A stretch of DNA of 64,000 bases, taken from the NCBI RefSeq assembly GCF_003012705.1, contig NZ_PXYL01000002.1:372001-436000 (forward strand), in the 5' to 3' direction. The stretch comes from Pseudaminobacter soli (ex Li et al. 2025). Its GTDB lineage: Bacteria; Pseudomonadota; Alphaproteobacteria; Rhizobiales; Rhizobiaceae. This document shows positions 55,993 through 64,000 of the stretch, in pieces; position 1 is the first letter of the stretch; each line of letters opens with the position of its first letter. The translations under genes and the position numbers were made by a program. A model generated the notes under the pieces. That model worked only from the letters and a program-made list of their open reading frames with translations, searched no databases and was not told the DNA's origin.

Positions 55993-56897
55993 TGCTGTTC
56001 TCCGCTCTTGGGGTCGAGGACGTCGCGCAGGCCGTCGCCGAGGAAGCAGAAGCCAAGGCTGACGACGATGATGGCAAAGCCGGGCATGGTGGCAACCCAC
56101 CACTGGTCGAGAATGAAGCTGCGGCCGCGCGCGATCATGGCGCCCCACTCGGGCAGCGGCGGTTGAGCGCCGAGCCCGATGAAGCCGAGGCCAGCGGCGG
56201 TCAGGATGATGCCAGCCATGTCGAGCGTCACACGCACGATCATCGAGGACGTGCAGAGCGGCAGCACATGGCCGAGCACGACCCTCAGCGACGACGCGCC
56301 CTGCAACCTGATCGCCGAGATGAACTCGGAGTTCTTGAAGGTCAGCGTCTCGGCCCGGGCGATGCGTGCATAGCCCGGCCAGGTGGTGATGGCGATGGCG
56401 ATGACAGCGTTCTCGATGCCGGGTCCTAGAGCGGCCACCAGGGCAAGCGCCAGGATCAGCTTGGGCAGCGACAGGAAGATGTCGGTGATGCCCATCAGGA
56501 TGCGGTCGGGCCAGCCGCCGAAATACCCCGCCAGCGCGCCGATGATCAGCCCCGCCGGGGCGGCGAGCACAGCCACCATCGTGACGATTACCAGCGTGAT
56601 GCGCGCGCCGTAGACGACGCGGGACCAGATGTCCCGGCCAAGCTCGTCAGTGCCCATCCAGTTGGCGGCGCTCGGCGCCAGCAGGCGCTGCGTCAGATCC
56701 TGCTTCAGCGGATCATGGGTGGCGAGCAGGGGTGCAAAGATCGCCGTAAGCACCAGTGCAAGGATGATCACCGTTCCCACAACGGCAAGCGGGTTGCGCG
56801 ACAAAGCGCCGGCGATGCGCCATGCGCGGCCGAGCCGGGCCTGCAGGCGGGAGGAGGGGCTGTCGTCGACCAGCCAGGCGCGAAGGGATGCGGCCAT
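55989..56897 (-). CDS. Dipeptide/oligopeptide ABC permease (DppC-like)
   Basis: 302 residues with an N-terminal cytosolic part, a first helix near 35-57 (NPLAVVGTVIILALVLTAIF) and five further helices. The OppC-type block LLAPSAANWMGTDELGRDIW is near 88, and the contact loop AIRLQGASSLRVVLGHVLP is near 195. It follows the DppB-like gene by 9 bases. Confidence 0.92.
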   Translation of the reverse strand: MAASLRAWLVDDSPSSRLQARLGRAWRIAGALSRNPLAVVGTVIILALVLTAIFAPLLATHDPLKQDLTQRLLAPSAANWMGTDELGRDIWSRVVYGARITLVIVTMVAVLAAPAGLIIGALAGYFGGWPDRILMGITDIFLSLPKLILALALVAALGPGIENAVIAIAITTWPGYARIARAETLTFKNSEFISAIRLQGASSLRVVLGHVLPLCTSSMIVRVTLDMAGIILTAAGLGFIGLGAQPPLPEWGAMIARGRSFILDQWWVATMPGFAIIVVSLGFCFLGDGLRDVLDPKSGEQH

Positions 56898-56906
56898 GAA
56901 TTCCTC

Positions 56907-58016
56907 CTACCGCGCGCGCGGGTCGAGGACGCGGTAGAGCACGTCCGAAAGCTTGTTGATGCCGATGAATACAGCGCCGATCACCAGCGTCGCGCCGAGC
57001 ACCGCGTTCATGTCGGCGTTGAGCAACGCGGTCGTCAGGTAGTTGCCTATACCCGGCCAGGAAAAGATCGTCTCGATCATCACCGAGCCCTCGAGAAGCC
57101 CGGCATAGGAGAGGCCGATCACCGTGATCAGCGGCACCAGGATCGGGCGGAAGGCATGGCGCCAGATTACCAGCCGCTCGGGCACGCCCTTGACGCGCGC
57201 GGTGGTCACATATTCCTGCGCCATCTGGTCGAGCATGAAGGAGCGCGTCATGCGGGCGATGTAGGCGAGGCTGAAGAAGCCGAGCACGGAAGCCGGCAGC
57301 GCCAGATGCCAGAGCGCGTTGAAGAAGATGTCGCGCTCGCCGGCGATCAGGCTGTCGATGAGGATCAAGCCGGTCACCGGTTGCACAAGCCCGTCATAGA
57401 AGATGTCGACGCGGCCGGGGCCGCCCACCCACTTCAGCTGGGCATAGAACAGGGCGAGCCCGACCAGGCCGAGCCAGAAGGCGGGCACCGCATAGCCGAG
57501 CAGGCCGACGACGCGGATCGCCTGGTCGACGAGGCTGCCCTGACGGCTGGCGGCATAGACGCCCATCGGCACGCCAAGCAGCACGCCGATGATGATGCCT
57601 ATGGTCGCCATTTCGAGCGTTGCCGGGAACACGCGCTTGAGATCATCGGCCACCAGCTTGCCGGTCGAGACCGACATGCCGAGATCGCCCCGCAGCACCG
57701 AGCCGATATAATTGAAGAACTGCACGATGAGCGGCTTGTCGAGCCCAAGCTCGATGCGTGCCGCCTCGTAGACCGCTTTCGGGGCGCGGTCGCCGACCAC
57801 TGCCAGAACCGGATCGATCGGCACGACACGGCCGATGAAGAAGGTGATGGCCAGAAGCCCAAGAAAGGTGAAGGCCAGCGTAAAGATGAAGCCGGCAAGC
57901 CCTAGCAGGAAGCGCTTGTGCCTACCCGAGCCAACTGCTTTTGCCGTGCCGGCGAGGACCGCGCCGGCCGCGGTATCGGGTTCGAATGCCACGCTTGTCT
58001 TTCCCGTCCCTTGCAT
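56907..58016 (-). CDS. Dipeptide/oligopeptide ABC permease (DppB-like)
   Basis: 369 residues from ATG 58016 behind GAGGGCGGA; the open frame continues upstream but through the regulatory region. There is an N-terminal extension of about 40 residues before the first helix (GLAGFIFTLAFTFLGLLAIT), longer than usual. The DppB block ELGLDKPLIVQFFNYIGSVL is near 97, and the contact loop ARVKGVPERLVIWRHAFRP is near 276. It is first in the dppB-C-D-F-like operon, divergent from the XRE-cupin regulator and the binding protein. Confidence 0.9.
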   Translation of the reverse strand: MQGTGKTSVAFEPDTAAGAVLAGTAKAVGSGRHKRFLLGLAGFIFTLAFTFLGLLAITFFIGRVVPIDPVLAVVGDRAPKAVYEAARIELGLDKPLIVQFFNYIGSVLRGDLGMSVSTGKLVADDLKRVFPATLEMATIGIIIGVLLGVPMGVYAASRQGSLVDQAIRVVGLLGYAVPAFWLGLVGLALFYAQLKWVGGPGRVDIFYDGLVQPVTGLILIDSLIAGERDIFFNALWHLALPASVLGFFSLAYIARMTRSFMLDQMAQEYVTTARVKGVPERLVIWRHAFRPILVPLITVIGLSYAGLLEGSVMIETIFSWPGIGNYLTTALLNADMNAVLGATLVIGAVFIGINKLSDVLYRVLDPRAR

Positions 58017-58092
58017 TCCGCCCTCTCGTGAAGCGAGTGGGCGCCGCCCTCGAATGAAAACATCGGCCATCCGCCGTTGTTCAGGTTGGTGG

Positions 58093-58118
58093 ATAGTCGA
58101 AAAATCTGCTTGGACTAT
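58093..58118. promoter_or_regulatory. Inverted repeat in the transporter/regulator divergent promoter
   Basis: ATAGTC (58093-58098), 14 bases, GACTAT (58113-58118). It lies 77 bases from the permease start and about 50 bases from the regulator start. It is a candidate site for the XRE-cupin protein. Confidence 0.4.
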
Positions 58119-58136
58119 ACAAACATTTTTGCTTAG

Positions 58137-58153
58137 ATCAAAAAAATTTTGAT
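58137..58153. promoter_or_regulatory. AT-rich palindrome before the XRE-cupin gene
   Basis: ATCAAAA, AAA, TTTTGAT: a perfect 7-bp-arm palindrome ending 17 bases before the GTG start. It covers the alternative ATG at 58152, which is a reason to prefer the GTG. It may be an autoregulatory operator. Confidence 0.45.
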
Positions 58154-58169
58154 GGGGACGGGAGAAAGA

Positions 58170-58826
58170 GTGTCCGTTGCAGTTGGCAAGTCTGCGGCGT
58201 CGTCGCAGCCGAAGGTGGGAGCGCTGATCCGCGCCCGCCGCAGGCAGCTGCAGATGACTCTTCAGGAATTGTGCGATGCGGCCGGCATATCGGTCGGCTA
58301 TCTGAGCCAGGTCGAGCGCGACCATGCAACGCCCTCGCTCGGCACGCTGGCGCAGATCGCCAGAAGCCTCGATGTCGGCGTCGACTATTTCATCTCGACG
58401 CCCGGCGTCGAAGAGGGGCGGACGCGCGCAAGCGGCCGCAACAAGTTTTCCGTCGACGGTTCCTCCATCGTCTATGAGCGGCTTGGCGCGGATTTCGCAG
58501 GCAATGTGCTCTCCTCCTTTATCCTGACCATTCCGGCCGGCTACCGCTCCGAGACGGTGAGCCATGAGGGCGAGGAGATCGTCTACATGCTGCAGGGTGC
58601 CGTCACCTTCCGGATCGACTGCGACGAGATCACGCTCTCGGCCGGCGACAGTTTCCATTTTCGTGGCAACAGCCCGCATGCCTGGGCAAACGAGACCGGA
58701 GAGGTCGCCCGGCTGTTGTGGACCGGCACCTTGCCGCTATTCCGCTCATCGCATCCCGCGCGTCCGGCCCTGCGCAGTTCCAAGGCCGGGTCGACGAAAC
58801 GACAAGCAGGAAAACAACCTAAGTGA
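58170..58826 (+). CDS. XRE-family regulator with C-terminal cupin domain
   Basis: 218 residues from GTG 58170, which has GGGAG five bases before it; ATG 58152 has none. The helix-turn-helix is near residues 18-70 (LIRARRRQLQMTLQELCDAAG, SVGYLSQVERD). A cupin lies near 130-185 (HEGEEIVYMLQGAVTF, AGDSFHFRGNSPHAW). Such proteins sense a small molecule through the cupin and often control transport and breakdown of amino-acid derivatives or polyamines. It is cotranscribed with the binding-protein gene and divergent from the permeases. Confidence 0.88.
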   Translation: MSVAVGKSAASSQPKVGALIRARRRQLQMTLQELCDAAGISVGYLSQVERDHATPSLGTLAQIARSLDVGVDYFISTPGVEEGRTRASGRNKFSVDGSSIVYERLGADFAGNVLSSFILTIPAGYRSETVSHEGEEIVYMLQGAVTFRIDCDEITLSAGDSFHFRGNSPHAWANETGEVARLLWTGTLPLFRSSHPARPALRSSKAGSTKRQAGKQPK

Positions 58827-58840
58827 GGGAGAGAACTATC

Positions 58841-60433
58841 ATGAAGCTTTTGAAGGCCGCCTTGCTGGCGGCAGCGCTGGCAATGCCGCTGGCGCCTGTA
58901 GCAACCTATGCCGCCACCCCGGCCGATGCGTTGGTGGTAGCACAGAACATCGACGACATCGTCAGCATCGACCCCGCCGAGGCCTATGAATTCTCGTCGG
59001 GCGAATATGTGACGCAGACCTACGACCGTCTGGTGCAGTACGATGCGCCGGACGTGAAGACGCTGGCACCCGGCCTTGCCACAGAATGGGCGACCGATGA
59101 TGCCGCCAAGACCATCACCTTCACGCTTCGCGATGGCGTGAAGTTCTCTTCGGGCAATCCGCTGCGCGCCGAAGACGTCGTCTACTCCTTCAAGCGCGTT
59201 GTGGTGCTCAACAAGGCGCCGGCCTTCATCCTGACCCAGCTCGGCTGGACGCCCGAGAACATCGACCAGATGGTCAAGGCCGACGGCAACAAGGTCGTCG
59301 TGAAGTATGACGGCGACTTCTCGTCCGCCTTCGTGCTCAACGTGCTGGCTTCGCGTCCGGCCTCGGTGATCGATGCCGTGACCGTTCAGGCCAACGAGGC
59401 CAATGCCGACATGGGCAATGCCTGGCTGAAGGCCAATTCCGCCGGCACCGGCCCGTTCGTGCTCAAGGCATTCCGCCCGGCCGAGATCATCAACCTCACC
59501 GCCAATCCAGACTATTTCGGCGGCGCGCCGAAGATGAAGACCGTGATCATCCGCCACGTCGCGGAAGCGGCGACGCAGCAGCTGCTGCTCGACTCGGGCG
59601 ACGTCGACATGGCCAAGAACCTGACGCCGGACCAGATCAAGAGCCTCGCCGAAAAGGACACGGCCAAGGTCGAGACCTATCCGCAGGCGGCCGTGCATTT
59701 CCTGAGCCTGAACCAGAAGGATGAGAAGCTGCAGCCGGAAGCGATCTGGGAGGCCTCGCGCTACCTGGTCAATTACCAGGGCATGGCTGACTCGTTCCTC
59801 AAGGGCCAGATGCAGGTGCATCAGGCCTTCTGGCCCAAGGGCTTCCCTGGCGCGCTGGACGACACGCCCTACAGCTACGATCCTGCCAAGGCCAAGCAGA
59901 TCCTGGCTGACGCCGGCATCAAGACGCCGCTTAAAGTGACGCTGGACGTGATCAACTCCACGCCGTTCACCGACATGGCGCAGTCGCTGCAGGCCAGCTT
60001 CGCCGAGGCCGGCATCAACTTCGAGATCATCCCCGGCACGGGCTCGCAGGTCATCACCAAGTACCGTGCGCGCACGCATGAGGCGATGCTGCTCTACTGG
60101 GGCCCGGACTTCATGGACCCGGATTCCAATGCCAAGGCCTTCGCCTACAACGAGGACAACTCGGACGGCAATTATCAGTCGACCACCACCTGGCGTAACG
60201 GCTGGGCCGTGCCGGCCGAGATGAATGCCGAGACCAAGGCCGCGCGCGCCGAGGCCGACCCGGCCAAGCGTGACGAGATGTATGTCGATCTGCAGAAGAA
60301 GGTCCAGGAGAAGTCGCCGATCGTGGTGTTGTTCCAGGCCGCCACCCAGGTGGCGCATGCCAAGAACGTCCAGGGCTACGTCAACGGCGCGACCTCGGAC
60401 TTCGTCTACTATCGCCTCGTCACTAAGAACTAA
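58841..60433 (+). CDS. Dipeptide/oligopeptide ABC solute-binding protein (DppA/OppA-like)
   Basis: 530 residues from ATG 58841 behind GAGGGAGAG. A Sec signal covers residues 1-25, ending TYA. The family 5 fold is clear: ALVVAQNIDDIVSIDPAEAYE near 29, TITFTLRDGVKFSSGNPL near 90 and AGTGPFVLKAFRP near 200. The substrate may be a peptide or another compound. It lies 14 bases after the regulator gene, apart from its permeases but in the same divergent unit. A good terminator follows. Confidence 0.92.
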   Translation: MKLLKAALLAAALAMPLAPVATYAATPADALVVAQNIDDIVSIDPAEAYEFSSGEYVTQTYDRLVQYDAPDVKTLAPGLATEWATDDAAKTITFTLRDGVKFSSGNPLRAEDVVYSFKRVVVLNKAPAFILTQLGWTPENIDQMVKADGNKVVVKYDGDFSSAFVLNVLASRPASVIDAVTVQANEANADMGNAWLKANSAGTGPFVLKAFRPAEIINLTANPDYFGGAPKMKTVIIRHVAEAATQQLLLDSGDVDMAKNLTPDQIKSLAEKDTAKVETYPQAAVHFLSLNQKDEKLQPEAIWEASRYLVNYQGMADSFLKGQMQVHQAFWPKGFPGALDDTPYSYDPAKAKQILADAGIKTPLKVTLDVINSTPFTDMAQSLQASFAEAGINFEIIPGTGSQVITKYRARTHEAMLLYWGPDFMDPDSNAKAFAYNEDNSDGNYQSTTTWRNGWAVPAEMNAETKAARAEADPAKRDEMYVDLQKKVQEKSPIVVLFQAATQVAHAKNVQGYVNGATSDFVYYRLVTKN

Positions 60434-60455
60434 GGCTAGAGCCTATCAGGCTTCC

Positions 60456-60485
60456 AGGGGTCGCCTTTGGCGGCCCCTTTTTCTT
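60456..60485 (+). terminator. Intrinsic terminator after the solute-binding protein
   Basis: AGGGGTCGCC, TTT, GGCGGCCCCT: a 10-bp stem with one T-G pair, followed by TTTTTCTTT. It lies 22 bases after the stop codon, before the convergent pcaQ. Confidence 0.88.
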
Positions 60486-60506
60486 TGGGAGCTCCGAACT
60501 TGTTTC

Positions 60507-61424
60507 TCAGGCGTGACCGCTCGCGGCTTCGCGGATCGTCTTGAGCAGGATTGAGAAGGCGGGCGAGGGGGCCGTGTCGGTGCGCATGGTCAGGCCCACC
60601 GGGCCGCGGGTTTCGCTGGTGTCTATGGGCAGCGCAGTGAGCGTGCCGGCCTTCAGATCATCGGCGACGACACCTGCGGAAATGATCCAGATCGCATCGC
60701 TCTGGCGCAGGAAGGCGCGACCGAAGGAGTCTGACACGGTTTCGATTTCAGTCGGGATTGTCGCCACGCCGTTGGTCAGGAAGAAGCGCTCGACGAATGG
60801 GCGGATGATGGAGCCGCGCGTCGGCATCAGCACCGGGTATTCGCTCAGCTTCTCGAACACGTCCTGATCGCCCTTGAGCAGGGGATGGCCACTGCGAACC
60901 ACAAAAACGATCTGCTCCGAATAGAGATGCTCGAAGAAGAAGCCAGTCATCTTTTCGGGCGCAGCCAGACGACCGACGACAAGGTCCAATTCACCTAGCC
61001 TCAACTGCTCGAGGAGCACGGCGTTCTCGCCGGTCACGATCTTGATGGTGACGCCCGTATCCTCCTTCAGGAAGAGCTTCATGGCATGCGGCATGATGTG
61101 AGCCGACACGGTCGGCAGCGTGCCAATGCGGATCGGCGGGCCGGCTTCGGCGCCAGCATGGGCGACCGAGTCGATGCCCTGCCGTAGCGCGGTGATCGCC
61201 ATGCCCGCGTGCTGCATGAAGATCTCGCCCGATCGCGTGATGCGAATGCCACGCCCGTCGCGCTCCAGCACCGCGACGCCGAGCGCCTCCTCGAGTTCGC
61301 GAATGGTCTTGGTGACCGCCGGCTGGCTGACATTGAGGATGCTCGCCGCCTTGACCACGCTCTTCTGGCGCGCAACTTCAAGGAAGGTCTGGAGATGGCG
61401 GAACCGGACGCGGCTTTCGATCAT
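60507..61424 (-). CDS. pcaQ: LysR-family regulator PcaQ
   Basis: 305 residues. The helix-turn-helix is near residues 8-66 (RHLQTFLEVARQKSVVKAA, SQPAVTKTI). The effector domain contains IRIGTLPTVSAHIMPHA near 98. Sequence style and position, divergent from pcaDCHG, are those of PcaQ of Sinorhizobium and Agrobacterium. PcaQ activates the protocatechuate genes in response to a pathway intermediate (carboxymuconolactone/enol-lactone). Confidence 0.92.
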   Translation of the reverse strand: MIESRVRFRHLQTFLEVARQKSVVKAASILNVSQPAVTKTIRELEEALGVAVLERDGRGIRITRSGEIFMQHAGMAITALRQGIDSVAHAGAEAGPPIRIGTLPTVSAHIMPHAMKLFLKEDTGVTIKIVTGENAVLLEQLRLGELDLVVGRLAAPEKMTGFFFEHLYSEQIVFVVRSGHPLLKGDQDVFEKLSEYPVLMPTRGSIIRPFVERFFLTNGVATIPTEIETVSDSFGRAFLRQSDAIWIISAGVVADDLKAGTLTALPIDTSETRGPVGLTMRTDTAPSPAFSILLKTIREAASGHA

Positions 61425-61433
61425 GGGAAATCC

Positions 61434-61449
61434 ATAACCTACGAGTTAA
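61434..61449. promoter_or_regulatory. PcaQ binding box
   Basis: ATAACC, TACG, AGTTAA. The site known to me for rhizobial PcaQ is ATAACC-N4-GGTTAA, so this matches with one mismatch. It starts 10 bases upstream of the pcaQ ATG and 70 bases before the pcaD start, in the only gap between the divergent genes. Confidence 0.7.
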
Positions 61450-61518
61450 GGGAAGGCCACAAAATATCATTTTACCAAACCAAACAACTAATCCACTGTC
61501 GGCATGAGGAGAAACGCG

Positions 61519-62331
61519 GTGCAATTCATCGAAATCGGCGGCGTCACGCTGCACTATCAGCTCATCGGTGGTCCCGCGCACAAGCCGGTCATCGTATTCG
61601 TCAACTCTCTCGGCACCGATTTTCGCATCTGGCGAGACGTGATCGTCCACTTGGCCGGCGACTTTCCCATCGTGACTTATGACAAGCGCGGCCACGGCCT
61701 GTCGGATGTCGGCGAGGCGCCCTACGCTATGGAAGACCATGTTGGCGATCTCGAAGCCCTTCTCGACCATCTGAACGTCAAGAACGCGATCATTTGCGGG
61801 CTGTCGGTCGGCGGGATGATCGCACAGGGCCTCTATGCGCAGCGCCCCGATCTCGTGCGCGCGCTCATCCTGTGCGACACCGCTCACAAGATCGGTACGG
61901 TGGACGGCTGGAATGCGCGCATCGCCACGGTCGAGAAGGACGGTATCGCTGCGATATCCGATGGCGTGATGAAGGTCTGGTTCACGCCGGCGTTCCACGC
62001 CAATCGCAAGGCCGAGCTTGACGGTTGCCGCAATATGCTCACGCGCCAGACGGTTGCAGGCTATGCGGGCACTTGCGCCGCCCTGCGTGACGCCGACTAC
62101 ACCGAAGTCGCCGCAAACATCGCAGTGCCGACGCTCTGCATCGTCGGCGACCAGGACGGCTCGACGCCGCCGGAACTGGTGCGCACCACCGCCGAGCTCA
62201 TTCCCGGTGCCCGTTTCGAGGTCATCGAGAACGCCGGGCACATCCCTTGCGTCGAACAGCCGGCCGCGCTGATCGAACTCATCCGCAATTTCCTTGCCGA
62301 ACTGCCTTCCGGAGAAAGACATCATGGGTGA
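61519..62331 (+). CDS. pcaD: 3-oxoadipate enol-lactonase PcaD
   Basis: 270 residues from a GTG start behind GAGGAGAAAC; ATG 61504 overlaps that ribosome binding site. Alpha/beta-hydrolase fold. The nucleophile is in CGLSVGGM near residue 96 and the late histidine in NAGHIP near 240. It hydrolyses 3-oxoadipate enol-lactone to 3-oxoadipate in the protocatechuate branch of the beta-ketoadipate pathway. Its 3' end overlaps pcaC. Confidence 0.93.
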   Translation: MQFIEIGGVTLHYQLIGGPAHKPVIVFVNSLGTDFRIWRDVIVHLAGDFPIVTYDKRGHGLSDVGEAPYAMEDHVGDLEALLDHLNVKNAIICGLSVGGMIAQGLYAQRPDLVRALILCDTAHKIGTVDGWNARIATVEKDGIAAISDGVMKVWFTPAFHANRKAELDGCRNMLTRQTVAGYAGTCAALRDADYTEVAANIAVPTLCIVGDQDGSTPPELVRTTAELIPGARFEVIENAGHIPCVEQPAALIELIRNFLAELPSGERHHG

Positions 62332-62731
62332 ACTGCATCAACCCTCGAGGAGGTATCGAGAGGGGCTTGCCGTCAGGCGTTCGGTGCTTGGCGACGCCCA
62401 TGTCGATCGCGCGGAAAGGGCTTCGACCGATTTCGACCGTCCCTTCCAGGAGTTGATCACCGAAACCGCCTGGGGCAACCTCTGGGCGCGTCCGGGCTGG
62501 ACCAAGCGCGAGAGGTCAATGGTGACGCTGGCGCTGCTTGCGGCGCTCGGCCATGACGAGGAAGTTGCCATGCACGTGCGCGCCACGGCCAACACCGGCG
62601 CCACGCGCGAGGACATCTGCGAGGCCTTCCTGCATGTCGCCGTCTATGCCGGCGTGCCGGCGGCCAATCAGGCGATCAAGATCGCCAAGCAGGTGTTCGC
62701 CGAAATGGACGCTGAAAGTGGGGCGAAATGA
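62324..62731 (+). CDS. pcaC: 4-carboxymuconolactone decarboxylase PcaC
   Basis: 135 residues from ATG 62324, overlapping the pcaD stop by 8 bases and preceded by GGAGAAAG. The AhpD/CMD-type block [22 protein letters not shown] is near 66, and [14 protein letters not shown] near 105. It converts 4-carboxymuconolactone to 3-oxoadipate enol-lactone. It is a separate protein here, not fused to PcaD as in some bacteria. Confidence 0.95.
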   Translation: MGELHQPSRRYREGLAVRRSVLGDAHVDRAERASTDFDRPFQELITETAWGNLWARPGWTKRERSMVTLALLAALGHDEEVAMHVRATANTGATREDICEAFLHVAVYAGVPAANQAIKIAKQVFAEMDAESGAK

Positions 62732-63483
62732 GCGCTGATCCATTCTCGAACCGTAAGCCCGAGACGGGCGCCTTCTTCCAGCGCGATCGCCTGTGGCATC
62801 CGCCGGCATTCACGCCCGACTACAAGACCTCGGTGCTGCGCTCGCCGCAAAAGGCGCTGCTGTCGCTCGACAATACGTTGTCGGAGATCACCGGCCCCGT
62901 GTTCGGCCACAACATGCTGGGCGAGCTTGACAACGACCTGATCCACAACTTCGCCAAGCCCGGCGAAAGCGCCATCGGCCCGCGCATCATCGTCTACGGC
63001 CGCGTGCTCGACGAGCGCGGCAAGGGCGTGCCCGGCGCGCTGCTAGAATTCTGGCAGGCCAATGCCGGCGGCCGCTACCGCCACAAGAAGGAAGGCTATC
63101 TCGCCGCCCTCGACCCGAATTTCGGCGGTTGTGGGCGCACCATCACAAACGAGGAAGGCAACTATGCCTTCCGCACCATCCAGCCCGGACCCTATCCGTG
63201 GCCGAATGGCGTCAACGACTGGCGCCCAGCCCACATCCACTTTTCGGTGTTCGGGCATGGCTTTGCCCAGCGCCTGATCACCCAAATGTATTTCGAGGGC
63301 GATCCGATGATCTGGCAGTGTCCGATCGTCAAGACCATTCCCGACCGGGCTGCGGTTGAATCCCTGATTGCCGCGCTCGATCGCGAGGCGACCATTCCAA
63401 TGGATGCGCGCGCCTACAAGTTCGATATCGTGCTGCGCGGGCGGCGCTCGTCGCTGTTCGAAAACAGGCTGGAGGGCAACTGA
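62728..63483 (+). CDS. pcaH: Protocatechuate 3,4-dioxygenase beta subunit PcaH
   Basis: 251 residues, overlapping the pcaC stop by ATGA. It is the iron-bearing subunit of intradiol ring cleavage. An N-terminal PcaH-type extension precedes the domain [21 protein letters not shown] near 88. Iron ligands are expected at Tyr in GRYRHKKEG near 115 and at the histidines of RPAHIHF near 170. It opens protocatechuate to 3-carboxy-cis,cis-muconate. Confidence 0.96.
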   Translation: MSADPFSNRKPETGAFFQRDRLWHPPAFTPDYKTSVLRSPQKALLSLDNTLSEITGPVFGHNMLGELDNDLIHNFAKPGESAIGPRIIVYGRVLDERGKGVPGALLEFWQANAGGRYRHKKEGYLAALDPNFGGCGRTITNEEGNYAFRTIQPGPYPWPNGVNDWRPAHIHFSVFGHGFAQRLITQMYFEGDPMIWQCPIVKTIPDRAAVESLIAALDREATIPMDARAYKFDIVLRGRRSSLFENRLEGN

Positions 63484-63484
63484 T

Positions 63485-64000
63485 ATGGCGCAGGCTCTCA
63501 ACCGTCTCAAGGAAAGCGCGTCGCAGACCGCGGGACCCTATGTGCATATCGGCCTAACGCCGAATTTCTGCGACATCAAGGGCGTCTATCCGGCAGACCT
63601 TGGCGCCACCATGGTCAACGAAAAGACCAAGGGCGAGCGCATCACCATCCGCGCCCGGGTCCTCGACGGCACCGGCACGCCACTCAAGGATGCGCTGATC
63701 GAAATCTGGCAGGCTGACGCCGACGGGCTCTACAACTCGCCGTCCGAGATGCGCGGCACCGCCGATCCGCACTTTGCCGGCTGGGGCCGCAAGGCCACCG
63801 ACATGGATACCGGTGAATGCGTCTTCGAGACGATCAAGCCGGGCCGCGTGCCGTTCAAGAACGGCCGCAAGATGGCCCCTCACATCAGCTTCTGGATCGT
63901 CGCGCGCGGCATCAATATCGGTCTGCAGACGCGCATGTACTTCCCCGAGGAAGAGGCGGCGAATGCCGAGGACCCGGTGCTGGCCCGTATCGAGCATAAG
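63485..64000 (+). CDS. pcaG: Protocatechuate 3,4-dioxygenase alpha subunit PcaG, 3' truncated
   Basis: The first 172 residues are visible and the gene runs off the right edge. It starts 1 base after pcaH. The intradiol-dioxygenase core is present: SASQTAGPYVHIGL near 11, DALIEIWQADADGLYN near 71 and APHISFWIVARGINIGLQTR near 131. The alpha subunit forms the active site together with PcaH but carries no iron. About 30 more residues are expected outside the window. Confidence 0.95.
   Translation, partial: MAQALNRLKESASQTAGPYVHIGLTPNFCDIKGVYPADLGATMVNEKTKGERITIRARVLDGTGTPLKDALIEIWQADADGLYNSPSEMRGTADPHFAGWGRKATDMDTGECVFETIKPGRVPFKNGRKMAPHISFWIVARGINIGLQTRMYFPEEEAANAEDPVLARIEHK

Noticed and set aside
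56715-57905. 396-residue open frame opposite the dipeptide permeases
   Set aside because: Extremely His/Glu/Asp/Arg-rich composition, as expected from reading antisense to membrane-helix codons.

Overview
The window is GC-rich (roughly 60-65 percent by eye), gene-dense and reads as ordinary chromosome of an alphaproteobacterium of the Hyphomicrobiales (Rhizobiales), most like Mesorhizobium, Aminobacter or other Phyllobacteriaceae. The signs are a pcaQ-pcaDCHG protocatechuate cluster in the rhizobial order, a thiCOSGED operon behind a TPP riboswitch, N-methylproline/dimethylglycine demethylase-type flavoenzymes beside a betaine transporter, many solute-binding-protein ABC systems, and an intergenic palindromic repeat of the rhizobial type. 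No tRNA, rRNA, IS element, phage gene or CRISPR array was seen. The first and last genes are cut by the window edges. The genus is an inference.

Layout. 1-1935: end of a polar amino-acid ABC ATPase and an M20 amidohydrolase. 1988-5296 (minus): a four-gene sulfur operon with periplasmic rhodanese, TsuA/YeeE-type sulfur permease, a secreted 14-cysteine hexapeptide-repeat protein and a histidine-rich protein of unknown function. 5562-10537 (minus): a PotABCD-like transporter and its LysR regulator. It faces, at 10722-16647 (plus), an M20 hydrolase, a YtcJ-like amidohydrolase, a G3E GTPase and a thiamine-diphosphate enzyme, probably one catabolic unit. 16635-22000 (minus): TPP riboswitch and thiC-O-S-G-E-D. 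22160-24542 (plus): exbB-exbD-tonB. 24648-27604 (plus): an adenosylcobalamin riboswitch leading into a Rieske glycine-betaine demethylase pair (gbcA-gbcB) and a small ORF.

27646-39785: an L-fucose-type (6-deoxysugar or uronate) locus. An IclR regulator and an amidohydrolase/lactonase run rightward. A long minus operon runs leftward with solute-binding protein, two permeases, ATPase, enolase-superfamily dehydratase, mutarotase, Gfo/Idh/MocA dehydrogenase, MaoC protein, SDR dehydrogenase, FAH-family hydrolase and L-fuconate dehydratase. 39807-42670 (minus): MaoC protein, class III CoA-transferase and a solute-binding-fold protein without a signal peptide. Then a 1-Cys peroxiredoxin and a secreted PEBP-like protein. 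44199-53057: a betaine (ProXWV) transporter, ProC-like reductase and TetR regulator, divergent from two TMADH/DgcA-type flavoenzymes. 53078-54295: DUF190 and two CrcB fluoride-channel subunits. 54419-60433: a dipeptide-type ABC transporter with an XRE-cupin regulator. 60507-64000: pcaQ and pcaD-C-H-G.

The overall theme is uptake and oxidative breakdown of plant- or soil-derived methylated amines, deoxysugars, amides, peptides and aromatics. Best candidates for undescribed biology are the sulfur operon with the PC-repeat cysteine protein, the cobalamin riboswitch in front of a betaine demethylase, the LysR/ABC/M20/amidohydrolase/GTPase/ThDP unit, and the cytosolic-looking solute-binding-fold protein coupled to a CoA-transferase.
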